Shown: in pieces, positions 1 through 8,847 of the stretch
How positions within the stretch are numbered: the first letter of the stretch is position 1
How the letters are laid out: each line of letters starts with the position of its first letter
Assembly (NCBI RefSeq): GCF_019402665.1
Contig: NZ_VSST01000020.1
Span: forward strand, 1-64,000
Direction: 5' to 3'
Source of the DNA: Bradyrhizobium canariense
GTDB lineage: Bacteria > Pseudomonadota > Alphaproteobacteria > Rhizobiales > Xanthobacteraceae
DNA length: 64,000 bases
Program-made: the position numbers and the translations under genes
Notes under the pieces: generated by a model
The model's input: the letters and a program-made list of their open reading frames with translations, nothing else
The model's database searches: none
Told to the model about the DNA's origin: nothing

Positions 1-739
1 TGGCGATGCTGGCGCCCTCGCCGGCGCCCTCGTCGGCGATCGACTTCTTCGGCGCGGCCTTGTCCTTGGGCGCCTTGGCTTCCTTCGCTACTTCCTTGGC
101 AACAGGCACTGGCGCTTCAGCGGCGGGTGCGGGCTCAGCCTTGACCTCAACCTTGGCAACCGGGGCCGGGACTTCGATCGGGGTTTCGCGGAAGGCGCGC
201 TCGAGCTCGTCGAGCGACACTTCGCCCGGACGCAGCGGGCGCTCCAGGGTCTGGTCGGCCAGCACGCCGGAGGTCGGCGCGGCTTCAACGGCGACAGGCG
301 CTTCCGGCACCAGCGGCGGCGCTTCAGCCTCGGGAGCAGCAGCACCCGCCGCCATGGCGGCCATCCCCTGCTCGACCATCGCTTCCAGCTTGTCGATGAG
401 ATCGCGGTCGGTGCCCTCGGGCTCGGCTTCGGTCGCCTCGAGGCCTGACAGGATTTCCTTGATGCGGTCGATCGAGGCCAGGATCACCGTCACCGCCTGC
501 CCCGTCACCGGCATGCCGTCACGGAATTTGCTCATCAGCGTCTCGCCGGCATGCGCCAGCGCTTCCAGCCGCGGCAATCCGAGGAAGCCGCACGTGCCCT
601 TGATGGTGTGGACCAGCCGGAAGATGTTATCCAGGATCTTGGCGTTGTTCGGCTCTTGCTCGAACTTCACCAGCTGATTGTCCACGGTGTCCAGGCTCTC
701 ACTGGTTTCCGTCAAAAACTCCCGCAACAGATCATCCAT
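1..739 (-). CDS. cheA: Chemotaxis histidine kinase CheA, N-terminal part (runs off window)
   Basis: CheA autophosphorylates in response to chemoreceptor state and passes phosphate to CheY and CheB at the membrane-bound receptor array. The 246 visible codons begin MDDLLREFLTET and contain a P1/HPt domain (about residues 1-105) with the phospho-accepting histidine at residue 44 in the motif FRLVHTIKGTCGF. A long Ala/Pro/Glu-rich linker follows. The P2-P5 domains lie beyond the left edge, so the catalytic part cannot be checked. The start is the ATG at 739, which gives the usual CheA N-terminus. The region just upstream holds no other chemotaxis gene, so this is either the first gene of its operon in this direction or is transcribed alone. 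Confidence 0.88.
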   Translation of the reverse strand, partial: MDDLLREFLTETSESLDTVDNQLVKFEQEPNNAKILDNIFRLVHTIKGTCGFLGLPRLEALAHAGETLMSKFRDGMPVTGQAVTVILASIDRIKEILSGLEATEAEPEGTDRDLIDKLEAMVEQGMAAMAAGAAAPEAEAPPLVPEAPVAVEAAPTSGVLADQTLERPLRPGEVSLDELERAFRETPIEVPAPVAKVEVKAEPAPAAEAPVPVAKEVAKEAKAPKDKAAPKKSIADEGAGEGASIA

Positions 740-1163
740 GAGCTACGCCTTACTGACCTGGATCTGGACCTCGACACCCGAGCCGCGCTGGCATGAACGG
801 AAGTCCCCACCTTGGATCGTTAGACATCCCCTTTCACGGTCCCGTTAATTTCATCCTCCGTGCTAATACGGATATTGAAGACAAGTTTGCCGTTCGACTG
901 CAGGCGACAGCGTTTTTCGGCAAAACCGGCCCCGCGCCGCAACGGCGAGACTCGTTGGGTAAACGTGCCGATAACAGCGGGACCAGGCGCGCGGGAAAGC
1001 CCTGCTTGTGAAGCACGATATGCGCGGTCTTCGCGGAATTGTATCGAGCCGCCTGCAATCCGCGGCGGTCTCGCCACGTTCGCTTGGTGCTTTGCCGGGA
1101 TACGCAAGACCCGCATTTGCGGTAAACGAACCGTTACCCGCGTCCACTGCGGCCGGTGCCGCG
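740..1163. other. Intergenic stretch upstream of cheA
   Basis: No protein-like reading frame was recognised on either strand. It should hold the cheA promoter, since cheA is transcribed leftward from 739, but no clear promoter motif was identified. Confidence 0.4.
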
Positions 1164-1645
1164 CTAACCCAGGCGCGCGGCCGAGGCAAGGTCGCCGTGG
1201 GGACGGTGCTCCGCCAGGCAATCGTTGATGGCGGCGAGCAACGCGTGCGGCGTGAACGGCTTGCGCAGACAGCGCGCCGCACCGAGCTCCAGCGCCATCC
1301 GGAGGAAATCGGGGGCAGGCGAATTCAGATTTGCGAACGCGTAGCCGGACATCGCGATCAGCGGAACGGCCGGCGCCCGCTCGTGGAAGATCCTGACCGA
1401 TTCGAACCCGCGCATGTGCGGCATGAAGATATCGATGATCATCAGATCGAACTGCTCGTGTTCGAGCGCGCGAAGTCCGGCTTCCCCCCTTCGGCGATCG
1501 TCACCCGAAAATCGTTGCGCTGGAGATAGACCTCGATGGCCATGCAGACCATCGGGTCGTCGTCGACGACGAGAATATGGCGCAGACCTTCTGTCCCCGT
1601 TTGAGCTTCCCGATTCGGCGATTCAATAATTGAACCGTGGCGCAC
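1164..1645 (-). pseudogene. Single-domain response regulator, frameshifted in a six-base homopolymer
   Basis: The first part, from a GTG at 1645 preceded by a good AAGGAG ribosome site, encodes the start of a receiver domain (HILVVDDDPMVCMAIEVYL). The reading then has to change frame at a run of six C (1484-1489 on the plus strand). One extra base there would join it to the rest of the receiver, which carries the phospho-acceptor Asp in DLMIIDIFMP, the switch Ser in IAMSGYA and the conserved Lys in LRKPF. Joined, the product is a complete receiver of about 160 residues with no output domain, as in CheY-like regulators. It is either a true pseudogene, a slippage-expressed gene or a homopolymer sequencing error. 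All key residues are kept on both sides of the shift, which argues for a recent event or an error. Confidence 0.8.
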
Positions 1646-2313
1646 GCCTTTCTCCTTTGCTCGAGAAATGAACTGTTGAGAATGTCGTTGCCGCGGCGAG
1701 GAAGACGATGGACGCGGAATCTGCGGCCACGCGGCGCCAAGGTTCAAAGCAATGTTTGAGAATTGCAGGCACTCGTCCGACCAACGAGGGTGCACGGGTC
1801 GACCGGCGTCCGATGGCAGCGCGGATGCAATGCTTCCGGCTCATGAAGGCCCTTGCCGCTTTTACCTGCGCAAACCCCTCGCAGATCGGTCCGCCGGCTC
1901 ATCAGCGAATCAGCGTGCCATTCTCATTTCGGCCGCAAATGCACCAGCCTGTCTGCCCCCCACCGGGTATACGCAGAGCGACACAACCATTATAATAAAG
2001 TTTTGCTGCCGCACAACCGGATGACGAACAGGAACATGGCGGGGATCACTTCGAAACGCGCCGGATCAACCATGACCGCGACCACCCTCCGAATGGATGC
2101 TCCAGTCGATCTGGATCTGCTGGGTTCCCAAATCGGTATCGTGGAAATGGTCAGGGAATCTGTCTTGGCGAGGGCGACGTGCAGCGGCGATCACCGGTCG
2201 GACAACTTGTCCCAATTGCCTATATATCCCGACGGGAAGATGATGGAACTTGCGCGGACGGCAAGCAGTTTCGCGTGCTGCGGCCCCGCGGGTCCGAGAG
2301 ACGGGAGGCTACT
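1646..2313. other. Intergenic stretch between divergent regulators
   Basis: Open frames here do not resemble proteins. The stretch includes an AT-rich patch near 1985-2005 that could carry the promoter of the rightward Crp/Fnr-type gene. No operator was recognised. Confidence 0.35.
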
Positions 2314-3021
2314 TTGGAAACGATGGTGCGTTCCTCCAACGGTTTCCTGTCCGCGCTGTCGGCAGACGATTATGAATTGATCCGCCCGCACCTGCGTACG
2401 GGCGATCTGCCGCATGACGCGGTGCTGGTCGAGACCGGCGAAACGCTCAAGCGCGCCTACTTTCCTCATCGCGGCGTCATCTCGTTGGTGGTCGAGCTCG
2501 CCAGGGGCGAGCACGTGCAAGTCGCCATGATCGGCCGCGACAGCCTGCTCGGAACGCTCTCGACCATGGGCGATGCCTGCGCGCTGAACACGGCCATCGT
2601 GCTGGTTCCCGGCTCCGCCTCGATGATGGACCTCGACCGGCTGCGCATCGCGGCCGACCAGAGCGGCACCCTGCGGACGCTGCTCACGCGTCACGGGCTG
2701 GCGGTCTACGCGCAGGTGCAGCAGACCGCGGGCTGCAACGCCGCCCATCCGGTGGAGGCGCGGCTGTCGCGCTGCCTGCTGCACACCCATGACCTCTCCG
2801 GCGATTACCGGCTGCTGCTGACCCAGGAGGCGATGGCGCAGATGATCGGTGCTCGGCGCAACAGCGTGTCGCTGGTCGCCAATACCTTGCAGCAGGCGAA
2901 TTTCATTCACTACAGCCGCGGACACATCCAGATCCTCAACCTGGACGGCCTGCGCCAGACGGCGTGCGAATGCTACGCCACCGTGAAGGCGCAGTATGAC
3001 CGGCTGCTCGGCCCACGCTGA
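2314..3021 (+). CDS. Crp/Fnr-family transcriptional regulator
   Basis: This is a DNA-binding regulator of about 235 residues. The N-terminal half is a cyclic-nucleotide-binding-type beta barrel (FPHRGVISLVVELARGEHVQ, then MIGRDSLLG). The C-terminal third is a winged helix with the recognition segment LTQEAMAQMIGARRNSVS. The cysteine cluster that holds the iron-sulphur centre in FNR is absent, so oxygen sensing by that route is unlikely. The effector is unknown; similar alphaproteobacterial proteins are general stress or metabolic regulators. I chose the TTG at 2314 because GGGAGG sits five bases upstream; the ATG at 2323 is an alternative. The frame stays open further upstream, but that part has no family resemblance. 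Confidence 0.82.
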   Translation: METMVRSSNGFLSALSADDYELIRPHLRTGDLPHDAVLVETGETLKRAYFPHRGVISLVVELARGEHVQVAMIGRDSLLGTLSTMGDACALNTAIVLVPGSASMMDLDRLRIAADQSGTLRTLLTRHGLAVYAQVQQTAGCNAAHPVEARLSRCLLHTHDLSGDYRLLLTQEAMAQMIGARRNSVSLVANTLQQANFIHYSRGHIQILNLDGLRQTACECYATVKAQYDRLLGPR

Positions 3022-3177
3022 CGGTGCCGCGGCGTGGTAAACCGGCCGCTAATTCCGGCCCGCAAACACGGATTGTCCTGCTACCGGAACTGAAATCCGG
3101 ATGCCGTAGACACGGACGTGACGCGCGCGCCTGTACGGGCCAGCGGCAAACCAACCGTGATCAAGGCAGGCCAAACC

Positions 3178-3555
3178 ATGTTCGAAGTCACCGTCGCGCC
3201 TGCGCAGACAGCGCTTGATGCCGAGCCTGCGCGCGAGCCGGGCGCGTACCAGGCGCTGGTGCGCGAGATCGGCGAGGACGGTGCTTGCGAAGTGCGCGAC
3301 GTGTTCTGGAGCGAGACCTGTGCGCGCCTGCAATTGTTCCGCACGCTCTCGCTCGCGCAGCACCACGGCAGGATCGCGCGCGAAGCGCATTCGCTGAAGA
3401 GCGCGGCCGGAACGTTCGGCTATGTCAGGCTCGCGGTGCTGGCGCTGCGGCTGGAGAAGACCGCGGAGAGGCTCGGCGACGCCGGATTTCGCGACCTCCT
3501 GGACCTGATGGACGCGGCCTATGCCGCCGGGCGCGCGCAGGAGCCGGAGGGCTGA
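3178..3555 (+). CDS. HPt-domain phosphotransfer protein
   Basis: A 125-residue protein made almost entirely of a histidine-phosphotransfer four-helix domain. The phospho-accepting residue is His71 in the motif REAHSLKSAAGTFGY, with the Lys and Gly that normally surround it. Such free-standing HPt proteins carry phosphate between a hybrid kinase and a response regulator in the cytoplasm. The partner kinase is not obvious here; CheA and a damaged receiver protein lie nearby but need not be linked to it. The ATG at 3178 is chosen over an upstream GTG at 3118 because the added residues show no family resemblance. Confidence 0.82.
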   Translation: MFEVTVAPAQTALDAEPAREPGAYQALVREIGEDGACEVRDVFWSETCARLQLFRTLSLAQHHGRIAREAHSLKSAAGTFGYVRLAVLALRLEKTAERLGDAGFRDLLDLMDAAYAAGRAQEPEG

Positions 3556-3678
3556 CGCGCGCGCTCGAAAACGCCGTAACCACTCACACGTGCATGCCCG
3601 CCGTACTTCTACGGCTTGGGATTTTCACAGATGGCTAATCATAGGCAGCGATAGTCGCCGGAAACCAGGAGGGTTTCC

Positions 3679-3927
3679 ATGTTCACCTACGAGACCGCGG
3701 ACCAGAAAGAAGTTCGTCGCTTCCGCATCGCACAGTTCAACGGCCGGATGGCGACGGTGGCCGCTGGCGAGGCGACGGTGACGGGCTTCGTGCGTTCGGT
3801 GCTGGAGCAGGAATCGAGCATGCCGCCCCGCTGGACCATCACGATCATTCCCAACGTGCCGAAGGAAGAGCTCAAGCCGCTGCGGCCCTCGTCGCGCGCG
3901 CGTCCCTTCGCCGAAGATTATTTCTGA
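3679..3927 (+). CDS. Small conserved hypothetical protein
   Basis: An 82-residue basic protein with no signal peptide or membrane segment. A strong AGGAGG ribosome site lies about six bases before the ATG and codon use is typical of the host, so it is probably translated. The middle (GEATVTGFVRSVLEQESSMP, followed by a beta-rich WTITIIPN) suggests a small alpha/beta fold. I do not recognise a characterised family. It stands alone between the HPt gene and a convergent LuxR-type regulator. Confidence 0.6.
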   Translation: MFTYETADQKEVRRFRIAQFNGRMATVAAGEATVTGFVRSVLEQESSMPPRWTITIIPNVPKEELKPLRPSSRARPFAEDYF

Positions 3928-4010
3928 GCACGATCGGAGCCGCGGGTCTTTCTCGAGAGATCTCTCACGCTTGGCCCTCGCCGCTGGCGGGCGGCCCGAG
4001 GCAAGAGCCT

Positions 4011-4622
4011 TCAGTCGATCGAATGCAGCAGCGCCGCACGGACGAGGTCCGCCGTGTTGCGCGCACCGAGCTTCCGCATCGCCTCGGCGCGATGGCTCTC
4101 GAAGGTGCGCGGGCTGATCTGCATCCGAAGCGCACCCTGCTTGTTCGAATATCCCTCGCTGATCAGCCTCAGCACCTCGCCCTCGCGCTTGGTCAGCCGC
4201 TTTTGGCCTGACAGGCCGAGGATCTCGCCGCTCGACACCCGCTGCGGCTGTGGCGCGCGCGTGAGCTTCGGTTCGGCCTCCGCGGTCGGCAGACCAGCCG
4301 TGGGAGAACCGGCAAGCTGTTTGACGAGGCCACAAACCCGCTCGGTCTGCACCAGCGCATTCTCCACGACCCGCTGCAAATAGGCACGGTCGCCCGTCAC
4401 CGGCGCGAGCTGATCGCTGTGATGCTTGATCTCGCCCATGTAGAGCAGGAGCGCCGTGAGGGGACCGTTGAGCTCGCGGGCGATGGCGGCGGCCATTTCG
4501 TCGGCCGCCTTGGCGCGGGCGGCGTTCAGGCGGACGACATCGAGCCCTTCAGTTGGAGCGGCGTTGCTTTCGTACCATTCCGACGGCCGCGAATCAGTGG
4601 CCGTATCATTCTGTGACCCCAT
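4011..4622 (-). CDS. LuxR-type regulator with degenerate HisKA-like N-terminal domain
   Basis: A 203-residue protein. Residues about 38-105 look like the dimerisation helices of a histidine kinase (IARELNGPLTALLLYMGEI), but the position of the phosphorylated histidine in the H-box is Arg49, and there is no ATP-binding domain. Residues 143-200 form a LuxR/FixJ helix-turn-helix (LTKREGEVLRLISEGYSN, then SPRTFESHRAEAMRKLG). It can therefore dimerise and bind DNA but cannot act as a kinase. It probably responds to a partner protein, perhaps a true kinase with the same dimerisation surface. It is transcribed away from the next gene across a 340-base gap. Confidence 0.78.
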   Translation of the reverse strand: MGSQNDTATDSRPSEWYESNAAPTEGLDVVRLNAARAKAADEMAAAIARELNGPLTALLLYMGEIKHHSDQLAPVTGDRAYLQRVVENALVQTERVCGLVKQLAGSPTAGLPTAEAEPKLTRAPQPQRVSSGEILGLSGQKRLTKREGEVLRLISEGYSNKQGALRMQISPRTFESHRAEAMRKLGARNTADLVRAALLHSID

Positions 4623-4962
4623 GTCACTCGTTTAGCGGAACCCAACGCGATCTGTAGTTAACTTTTTGCTCCGTAAGACTACGGTAAATTTGGCAGTTTT
4701 GTGCTGAAACCCCGGCGCCGGCACACTTTATGCTTGAGTGGCAACGACCCTCAACAGTCTTAGGTTGCCGAACCTGCTCAAATCATGGGCGGATGACCGG
4801 AAGCCTTCTTAACGATCACGTCAGCGCCGAATACCTCCGGCACCCGATTTTACGGATATATTAACGGCGGCTTGCTTCTCTATGTCGCAACTGAGAGCGC
4901 GCAAATGCCTCCATGCATGGGGCCGGTAGGCCTGCTGGAATCGTTGCGGAAGATTGCGTGCC
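4623..4962. other. Divergent intergenic region
   Basis: About 340 bases between two divergently transcribed genes, AT-rich near 4650-4700, so it probably carries both promoters. No operator or small gene was recognised. Confidence 0.4.
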
Positions 4963-6126
4963 ATGAACGAGATCGACCAGCTATCGAACTTCCTGCAGAA
5001 GCTGACGCCGCTGTCGCGCAGCTGCCTGCTCAGCGAGCTTGAACGGCTGGAGCTGTGCGGCATCGACATGCCGGGCTCGTCCGACCTCCAATCCCGGCTA
5101 CGGGCCGAATTTCGCAAGGACGGATCGAGCCAGGCGCGCGCCACCAGTCCTTCGCGCCATTTCTTTGCGCCGCTCGAGCTGCTCCTGATCGACGGCGCGC
5201 CCGAGCATGCCAATATGGGGCGGATCTCGCGCAACACCCTCACCCCGATCTGGGAATGGATCTGCCGCGACCTGCTGCCGACCATGGCGCGCGACTACAT
5301 CAAGGCGATCAACGACCAGGTCGCCGCCAACAACCACAAGGAAGTGCTGAAGATCGCATCGACCTTCCAGACCAAGGTCGTCAAGGTTCTCGAGAGCACC
5401 CTCGCCTCAGCGGAGAGCACCGAGTTCGCGCGCGGCAAGCTCGCGCAATATACGGCGTCGCGCACCGCCTTCGACGACGTGAAGAAGATGCAGCACGTGC
5501 TGCGCGCCGGCGCTGCGCTGCCGAAGTTTAACGAAAAGCTGCCCGAGAAGATCGCGAAATTCGACGACGGCCTGGTCGATCAGATCACCGCACGATTGGA
5601 CGCCTTCAAGAAGGCCCATCCCGAGGCGCTGCCGTTCGCGCTGACGCTGGTGGCGAGGCGGCTGAAGACGTTCTGGCAACTGGTGCGCCTTGCCACCAAG
5701 GCCGCCGCGAGCAAGAGCGCCGCCGATGTCGCCGCCACGCCCTATGCCTGCGTCGTTCACATGGTGCTCGACCAGCTCGACGACAGGCGCCTCGCCCTGC
5801 GCATCGCGCTCCGGCACAACCGGGTGCTGATCGCGCGCGACCTGCTCGCCGAGATCTACGACACCGAATATGCGCTCAAGGTGCGGATCGACGGCATCGA
5901 GCATTGCGAATGGGGCATTCGGCTCCAGCAATTGATGGACGCGATCGCGGCGCTGGTGGCCGCCGAGGTGAGCCGCTTCCCCTCCAATGTCGGCCACATT
6001 CTCGGCTCGCGCCGGCTGCGCAGCCACGATACGCTCGGTGGAAAGCTGTCTTATCTGGCCTGGAAGGGACGCGATGCGATCGAGGACGGCGCGGCCGCGT
6101 TGCGCAAGCTGATCGGCCAAACCTGA
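4963..6126 (+). CDS. Conserved hypothetical protein, largely helical
   Basis: A 387-residue soluble protein with no signal peptide and no membrane segment. It is rich in charged helices throughout, for example the stretch around KIASTFQTKVVKVLEST and a Lys-rich part near the middle. I recognise no catalytic motif and no named domain. The ATG at 4963 is preferred to a TTG three codons earlier because the ATG is the usual start and the leader is only three residues. It is monocistronic, being followed by a long non-coding stretch. Confidence 0.7.
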   Translation: MNEIDQLSNFLQKLTPLSRSCLLSELERLELCGIDMPGSSDLQSRLRAEFRKDGSSQARATSPSRHFFAPLELLLIDGAPEHANMGRISRNTLTPIWEWICRDLLPTMARDYIKAINDQVAANNHKEVLKIASTFQTKVVKVLESTLASAESTEFARGKLAQYTASRTAFDDVKKMQHVLRAGAALPKFNEKLPEKIAKFDDGLVDQITARLDAFKKAHPEALPFALTLVARRLKTFWQLVRLATKAAASKSAADVAATPYACVVHMVLDQLDDRRLALRIALRHNRVLIARDLLAEIYDTEYALKVRIDGIEHCEWGIRLQQLMDAIAALVAAEVSRFPSNVGHILGSRRLRSHDTLGGKLSYLAWKGRDAIEDGAAALRKLIGQT

Positions 6127-6133
6127 TCCCGCG

Positions 6134-6226
6134 CTAATGCGCGCGCGGCAGGCACAGGAAGCGATCGAGAAATCGCCCTGACAGCACGAACCTGAACCAC
6201 CAATACATTATTCGCCGCGACGTCAT
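6134..6226 (-). CDS. Possible 30-residue membrane-active small protein
   Basis: The ATG at 6226 is preceded by GGAGG with a spacer of about nine bases. The frame runs MTSRRIMYWWFRFVLSGRF and ends after 30 residues. The peptide is rich in Trp, Phe and Arg, suggesting an amphipathic or membrane-associated helix. It sits tail to tail with the preceding hypothetical gene. No homology is claimed; the support is the ribosome site and the residue composition only. Confidence 0.35.
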   Translation of the reverse strand: MTSRRIMYWWFRFVLSGRFLDRFLCLPRAH

Positions 6227-6671
6227 TGCTGCGATCCTCCACAGCCCACCACCGGCTGCCCAGAGCAATAGCGCACGTGCAGCAATCCGCTTGTGATGTG
6301 CTTCACACGGGCGCCAGCGCGCGCCGACGCATTGTCGCAGAACCGTCACGAGCGAACCGGGAAAAATGCGCGCATCGCGCGCAATTGAGGCACGCCATTA
6401 TTCAATTGGGCGAGGCGCGCGCGGCTTGGTCCAATTGCAGGACAGTGCGCGTGCATGCAGCCTTACTGCGCGTCGCGGAATCTCCAGTGATTGCCGCAAC
6501 CCTGCGCCCGATGCGCGGGCAGACGTAAAAACTTCTCGAACAAGACGCAGACAATTTTAGACGTGATGGGTGCTTTAACGTTACCCAGATAATTCGACAA
6601 TCGACTGAAGCCTTCCATATTTGAAACTGCTCACGTCGCTAACACACCGGCACGGAACGGGAGTGCTTGCG
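6227..6671. other. Intergenic stretch before the EAL gene
   Basis: No protein-like frame. The sequence CAATTG occurs three times between about 6375 and 6440, with no evident function. It should hold the promoter of the rightward EAL gene. Confidence 0.35.
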
Positions 6672-7880
6672 ATGAACGACGAAATTGTAGAACTCGCCGA
6701 ACGAAGGCCGAAGACCTTCGGACGGCGAAAGATGAAGCCGCGCGCCTGCGTCGCCGACGGCAAGCGCCATCTGCGCGCGTTTCTCGCGGAAGTTCTGGAG
6801 GATCTCGGCTTCGTCACCACCGAATGCGCCAGCGCCGAGGAGCTGCAGAGCGTGCTGACGAGCGGATTGCCCGACCTGATCCTGCTCGGCATCGCTGCCG
6901 ACGGCATCGAGCCCGGAAAATTTCTGGAGACGCTGGTGCGCGAGGCCTTCGACGGAAAGGTTCTGACGGTGGGCGCCCGCGAGTCGATCATCGTCAGGGC
7001 GGTGCAGCAGGTCGGCGAGGAATACGGCCTCAAGATGCTGCCGCCGCTGACCACGCCCTTTGCCGCGGAGACGCTGCGCGACCGCGTCGCGATGCTGTTG
7101 CCGGAGGAGCCGGCGCCGAGCCCGGCCGTGCATGTCGGCGAGGCCCTGCACGCTGGCTGGCTCGAGCTCTGGTACCAGCCCAAGATCGACGCGCGCACGC
7201 TGATCCGCAATAGCGCAGAGGCGTTGGTGCGGATGCGGCATCCGACCTGGGGCGTGGTGCCGCCGGCCTATTTCATCCCCGAAGAGCACGACCCGAATCT
7301 GCGCGACCTCTCCGAATTCGTGATCGAGCGCGCCATGCAGGACTGGCACTATCTGCTGGAGCAGCAGAGCCCGGTCGATCTCGCGATCAATCTGCCGGCG
7401 TCGTATCTGAAGGAGCCGCAAGCCGTGGGCGATCTCTGCCGCCGCATGCCGACGCATCCGGCCTTCGGCGGGCTGACGATCGAGATCGACAGCGAGGAGG
7501 CGATCCGCGACCTCGATCTCCTGGTCGAGGTCGCCCGCGAACTGCGTCTGCACAATATCGGCCTGTCGATCGACAATCTCGGCGCCAACTGGCCGTCGCT
7601 GATGGACCTCGGAAAAATTCCGTTCATCAAGCTGAAGGCCGACCGGCACTTCGTCACCGGCAGCGGCACTGATCGCCTCAAGCGCACGGTGTGCCGCCAC
7701 ATCGTCGAGCTTTCACATGGCTACGGCGTGCACGCCGTCGCCGAGGGCGTCGAGAGCCGCGCCGACCTCGTCGCCGCCAACGAGCTCGGCTTCGACCTCG
7801 TGCAGGGTTTTCTGTTCGGCAAGCCGATGCCGCTGAAGAAGTTTGCGCGGAGCACGCTGACCCGGACGGTGATGGGGTGA
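6672..7880 (+). CDS. Pseudo-receiver plus EAL-domain protein
   Basis: A 402-residue protein. Residues about 23-145 are a receiver-like domain in which the phosphorylated Asp is replaced by Gly73 (LILLGIAADG), so phosphorylation there is unlikely. Residues about 155-390 are an EAL domain, the fold that hydrolyses cyclic di-GMP. Present are Glu183-Ala-Leu185, Asn240, Glu271, Lys320, Glu358, Glu361 and Gln378. The metal-binding DD pair is Asp301-Asn302 (SIDNLGANWPSL), which may lower or abolish activity. It could be a weak phosphodiesterase or a cyclic di-GMP-binding effector. The ATG at 6672 follows GGGAG with a nine-base spacer. It has no operon partner. Confidence 0.85.
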   Translation: MNDEIVELAERRPKTFGRRKMKPRACVADGKRHLRAFLAEVLEDLGFVTTECASAEELQSVLTSGLPDLILLGIAADGIEPGKFLETLVREAFDGKVLTVGARESIIVRAVQQVGEEYGLKMLPPLTTPFAAETLRDRVAMLLPEEPAPSPAVHVGEALHAGWLELWYQPKIDARTLIRNSAEALVRMRHPTWGVVPPAYFIPEEHDPNLRDLSEFVIERAMQDWHYLLEQQSPVDLAINLPASYLKEPQAVGDLCRRMPTHPAFGGLTIEIDSEEAIRDLDLLVEVARELRLHNIGLSIDNLGANWPSLMDLGKIPFIKLKADRHFVTGSGTDRLKRTVCRHIVELSHGYGVHAVAEGVESRADLVAANELGFDLVQGFLFGKPMPLKKFARSTLTRTVMG

Positions 7881-7900
7881 TATCGTTCGCGGGCGACGGA

Positions 7901-8755
7901 TTAGGCTATCGCCGCGCAACCATCCGTCGTCGAGCGCATGGAGCTCGCCTCACCATTCGGGCTGCGTGCCTCGGCCTGCTCGACGTGAAGCGCGAATCCG
8001 GTCGCGCCGGAATGCTCGAGCCCCGCGCGGAGCTGCATGCTCGGAATCAGGTAATCGCCGCCATTCTGGCGTCGGTAAGGAATCGGCGATGTCGTCGCAA
8101 GCGTTCGCATCCTCTCGCGCAACCGTTCGGCAGTCGCCTGGAAACCCGCTTCGTCGAGTTTGTCGGCCTTGTAGACAACGAACGGCGGAAGCACGTCATA
8201 TCCCGGATAATAGAGGATGCCGTGATTGATCGGGAACAGCAGGTCGTCGATCGGCCCGTTGATTCCGCGCGCCGCATAATGCTCCTCCCAGCCGCCGGCG
8301 GTCACGATCAACATCGCGCGTTTGCCCGCTAGTCTGCCTTCACCGTAACGGTCGCCCCAGCGCTTGTCGCTGTGCTCGCCGACGCCATACGCGAAACCGT
8401 AGGCGAACACGCGATCGACCCAGCCCTTGAGGATGGCCGGCATGCTGAACCACCACAGCGGGAATTGCAGGATCAGAACGTCCGCCCACAGCAGCTTCTC
8501 GATCTCGGCCTTGACGTCCGCGGTGAGCGTGCCCGACTCGAACGCCTGCTTGGAGGCGGCGGCCGGCGCCAGCCGCGCGTCCTGCGGCAGCAGCGGAAAG
8601 TCGGCGCGGCCGACCTCGGATGTCCAGCCATGGGCGTAAAGGTCTGACACCCGCACCTCGTGTCCCTCAGCCTCGAGTTCTCTGACGGCGACATCGCGGA
8701 GCGAGCCGTTGAGGGAGCGCGGTTCGGGATGAGCGAAGACGATCAACACTTTCAT
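7901..8755 (-). CDS. NAD(P)H-dependent quinone oxidoreductase, flavodoxin-like fold
   Basis: A 284-residue member of the NQO1/MdaB/KefF-type family, which uses a bound flavin to reduce quinones or similar electrophiles by two electrons in the cytoplasm. The N-terminus has the flavin-phosphate loop (VFAHPEPRSLNGSL). The central part shows the family motif LQFPLWWFSMPAILKGWVDR and the flavin contact region VTAGGWEEHYAARG. Its C-terminal tail of about 40 residues is longer than in most relatives. The ATG at 8755 is preceded by AAGGTG. It is divergent from the LysR gene at 8848, the classic arrangement for a regulator and its target. Confidence 0.87.
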   Translation of the reverse strand: MKVLIVFAHPEPRSLNGSLRDVAVRELEAEGHEVRVSDLYAHGWTSEVGRADFPLLPQDARLAPAAASKQAFESGTLTADVKAEIEKLLWADVLILQFPLWWFSMPAILKGWVDRVFAYGFAYGVGEHSDKRWGDRYGEGRLAGKRAMLIVTAGGWEEHYAARGINGPIDDLLFPINHGILYYPGYDVLPPFVVYKADKLDEAGFQATAERLRERMRTLATTSPIPYRRQNGGDYLIPSMQLRAGLEHSGATGFALHVEQAEARSPNGEASSMRSTTDGCAAIA

Positions 8756-8847
8756 GATCAGCACCTTGGTTGACGATTGCGAGCAGCAGGTAGCGCCTCC
8801 GACTGCAATCCGGTAGTTGTCGCGGATGGATAGGATCCTGCCGAAAT

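Noticed and set aside
820..1221. A 133-residue gene on the minus strand
   Set aside because: Basic, Arg/Pro-rich, no ribosome site and no family pattern; typical chance frame in GC-rich DNA.
2191..2925. A 244-residue minus-strand gene over the Crp-like gene
   Set aside because: It is the reverse-strand shadow of a clear coding region.
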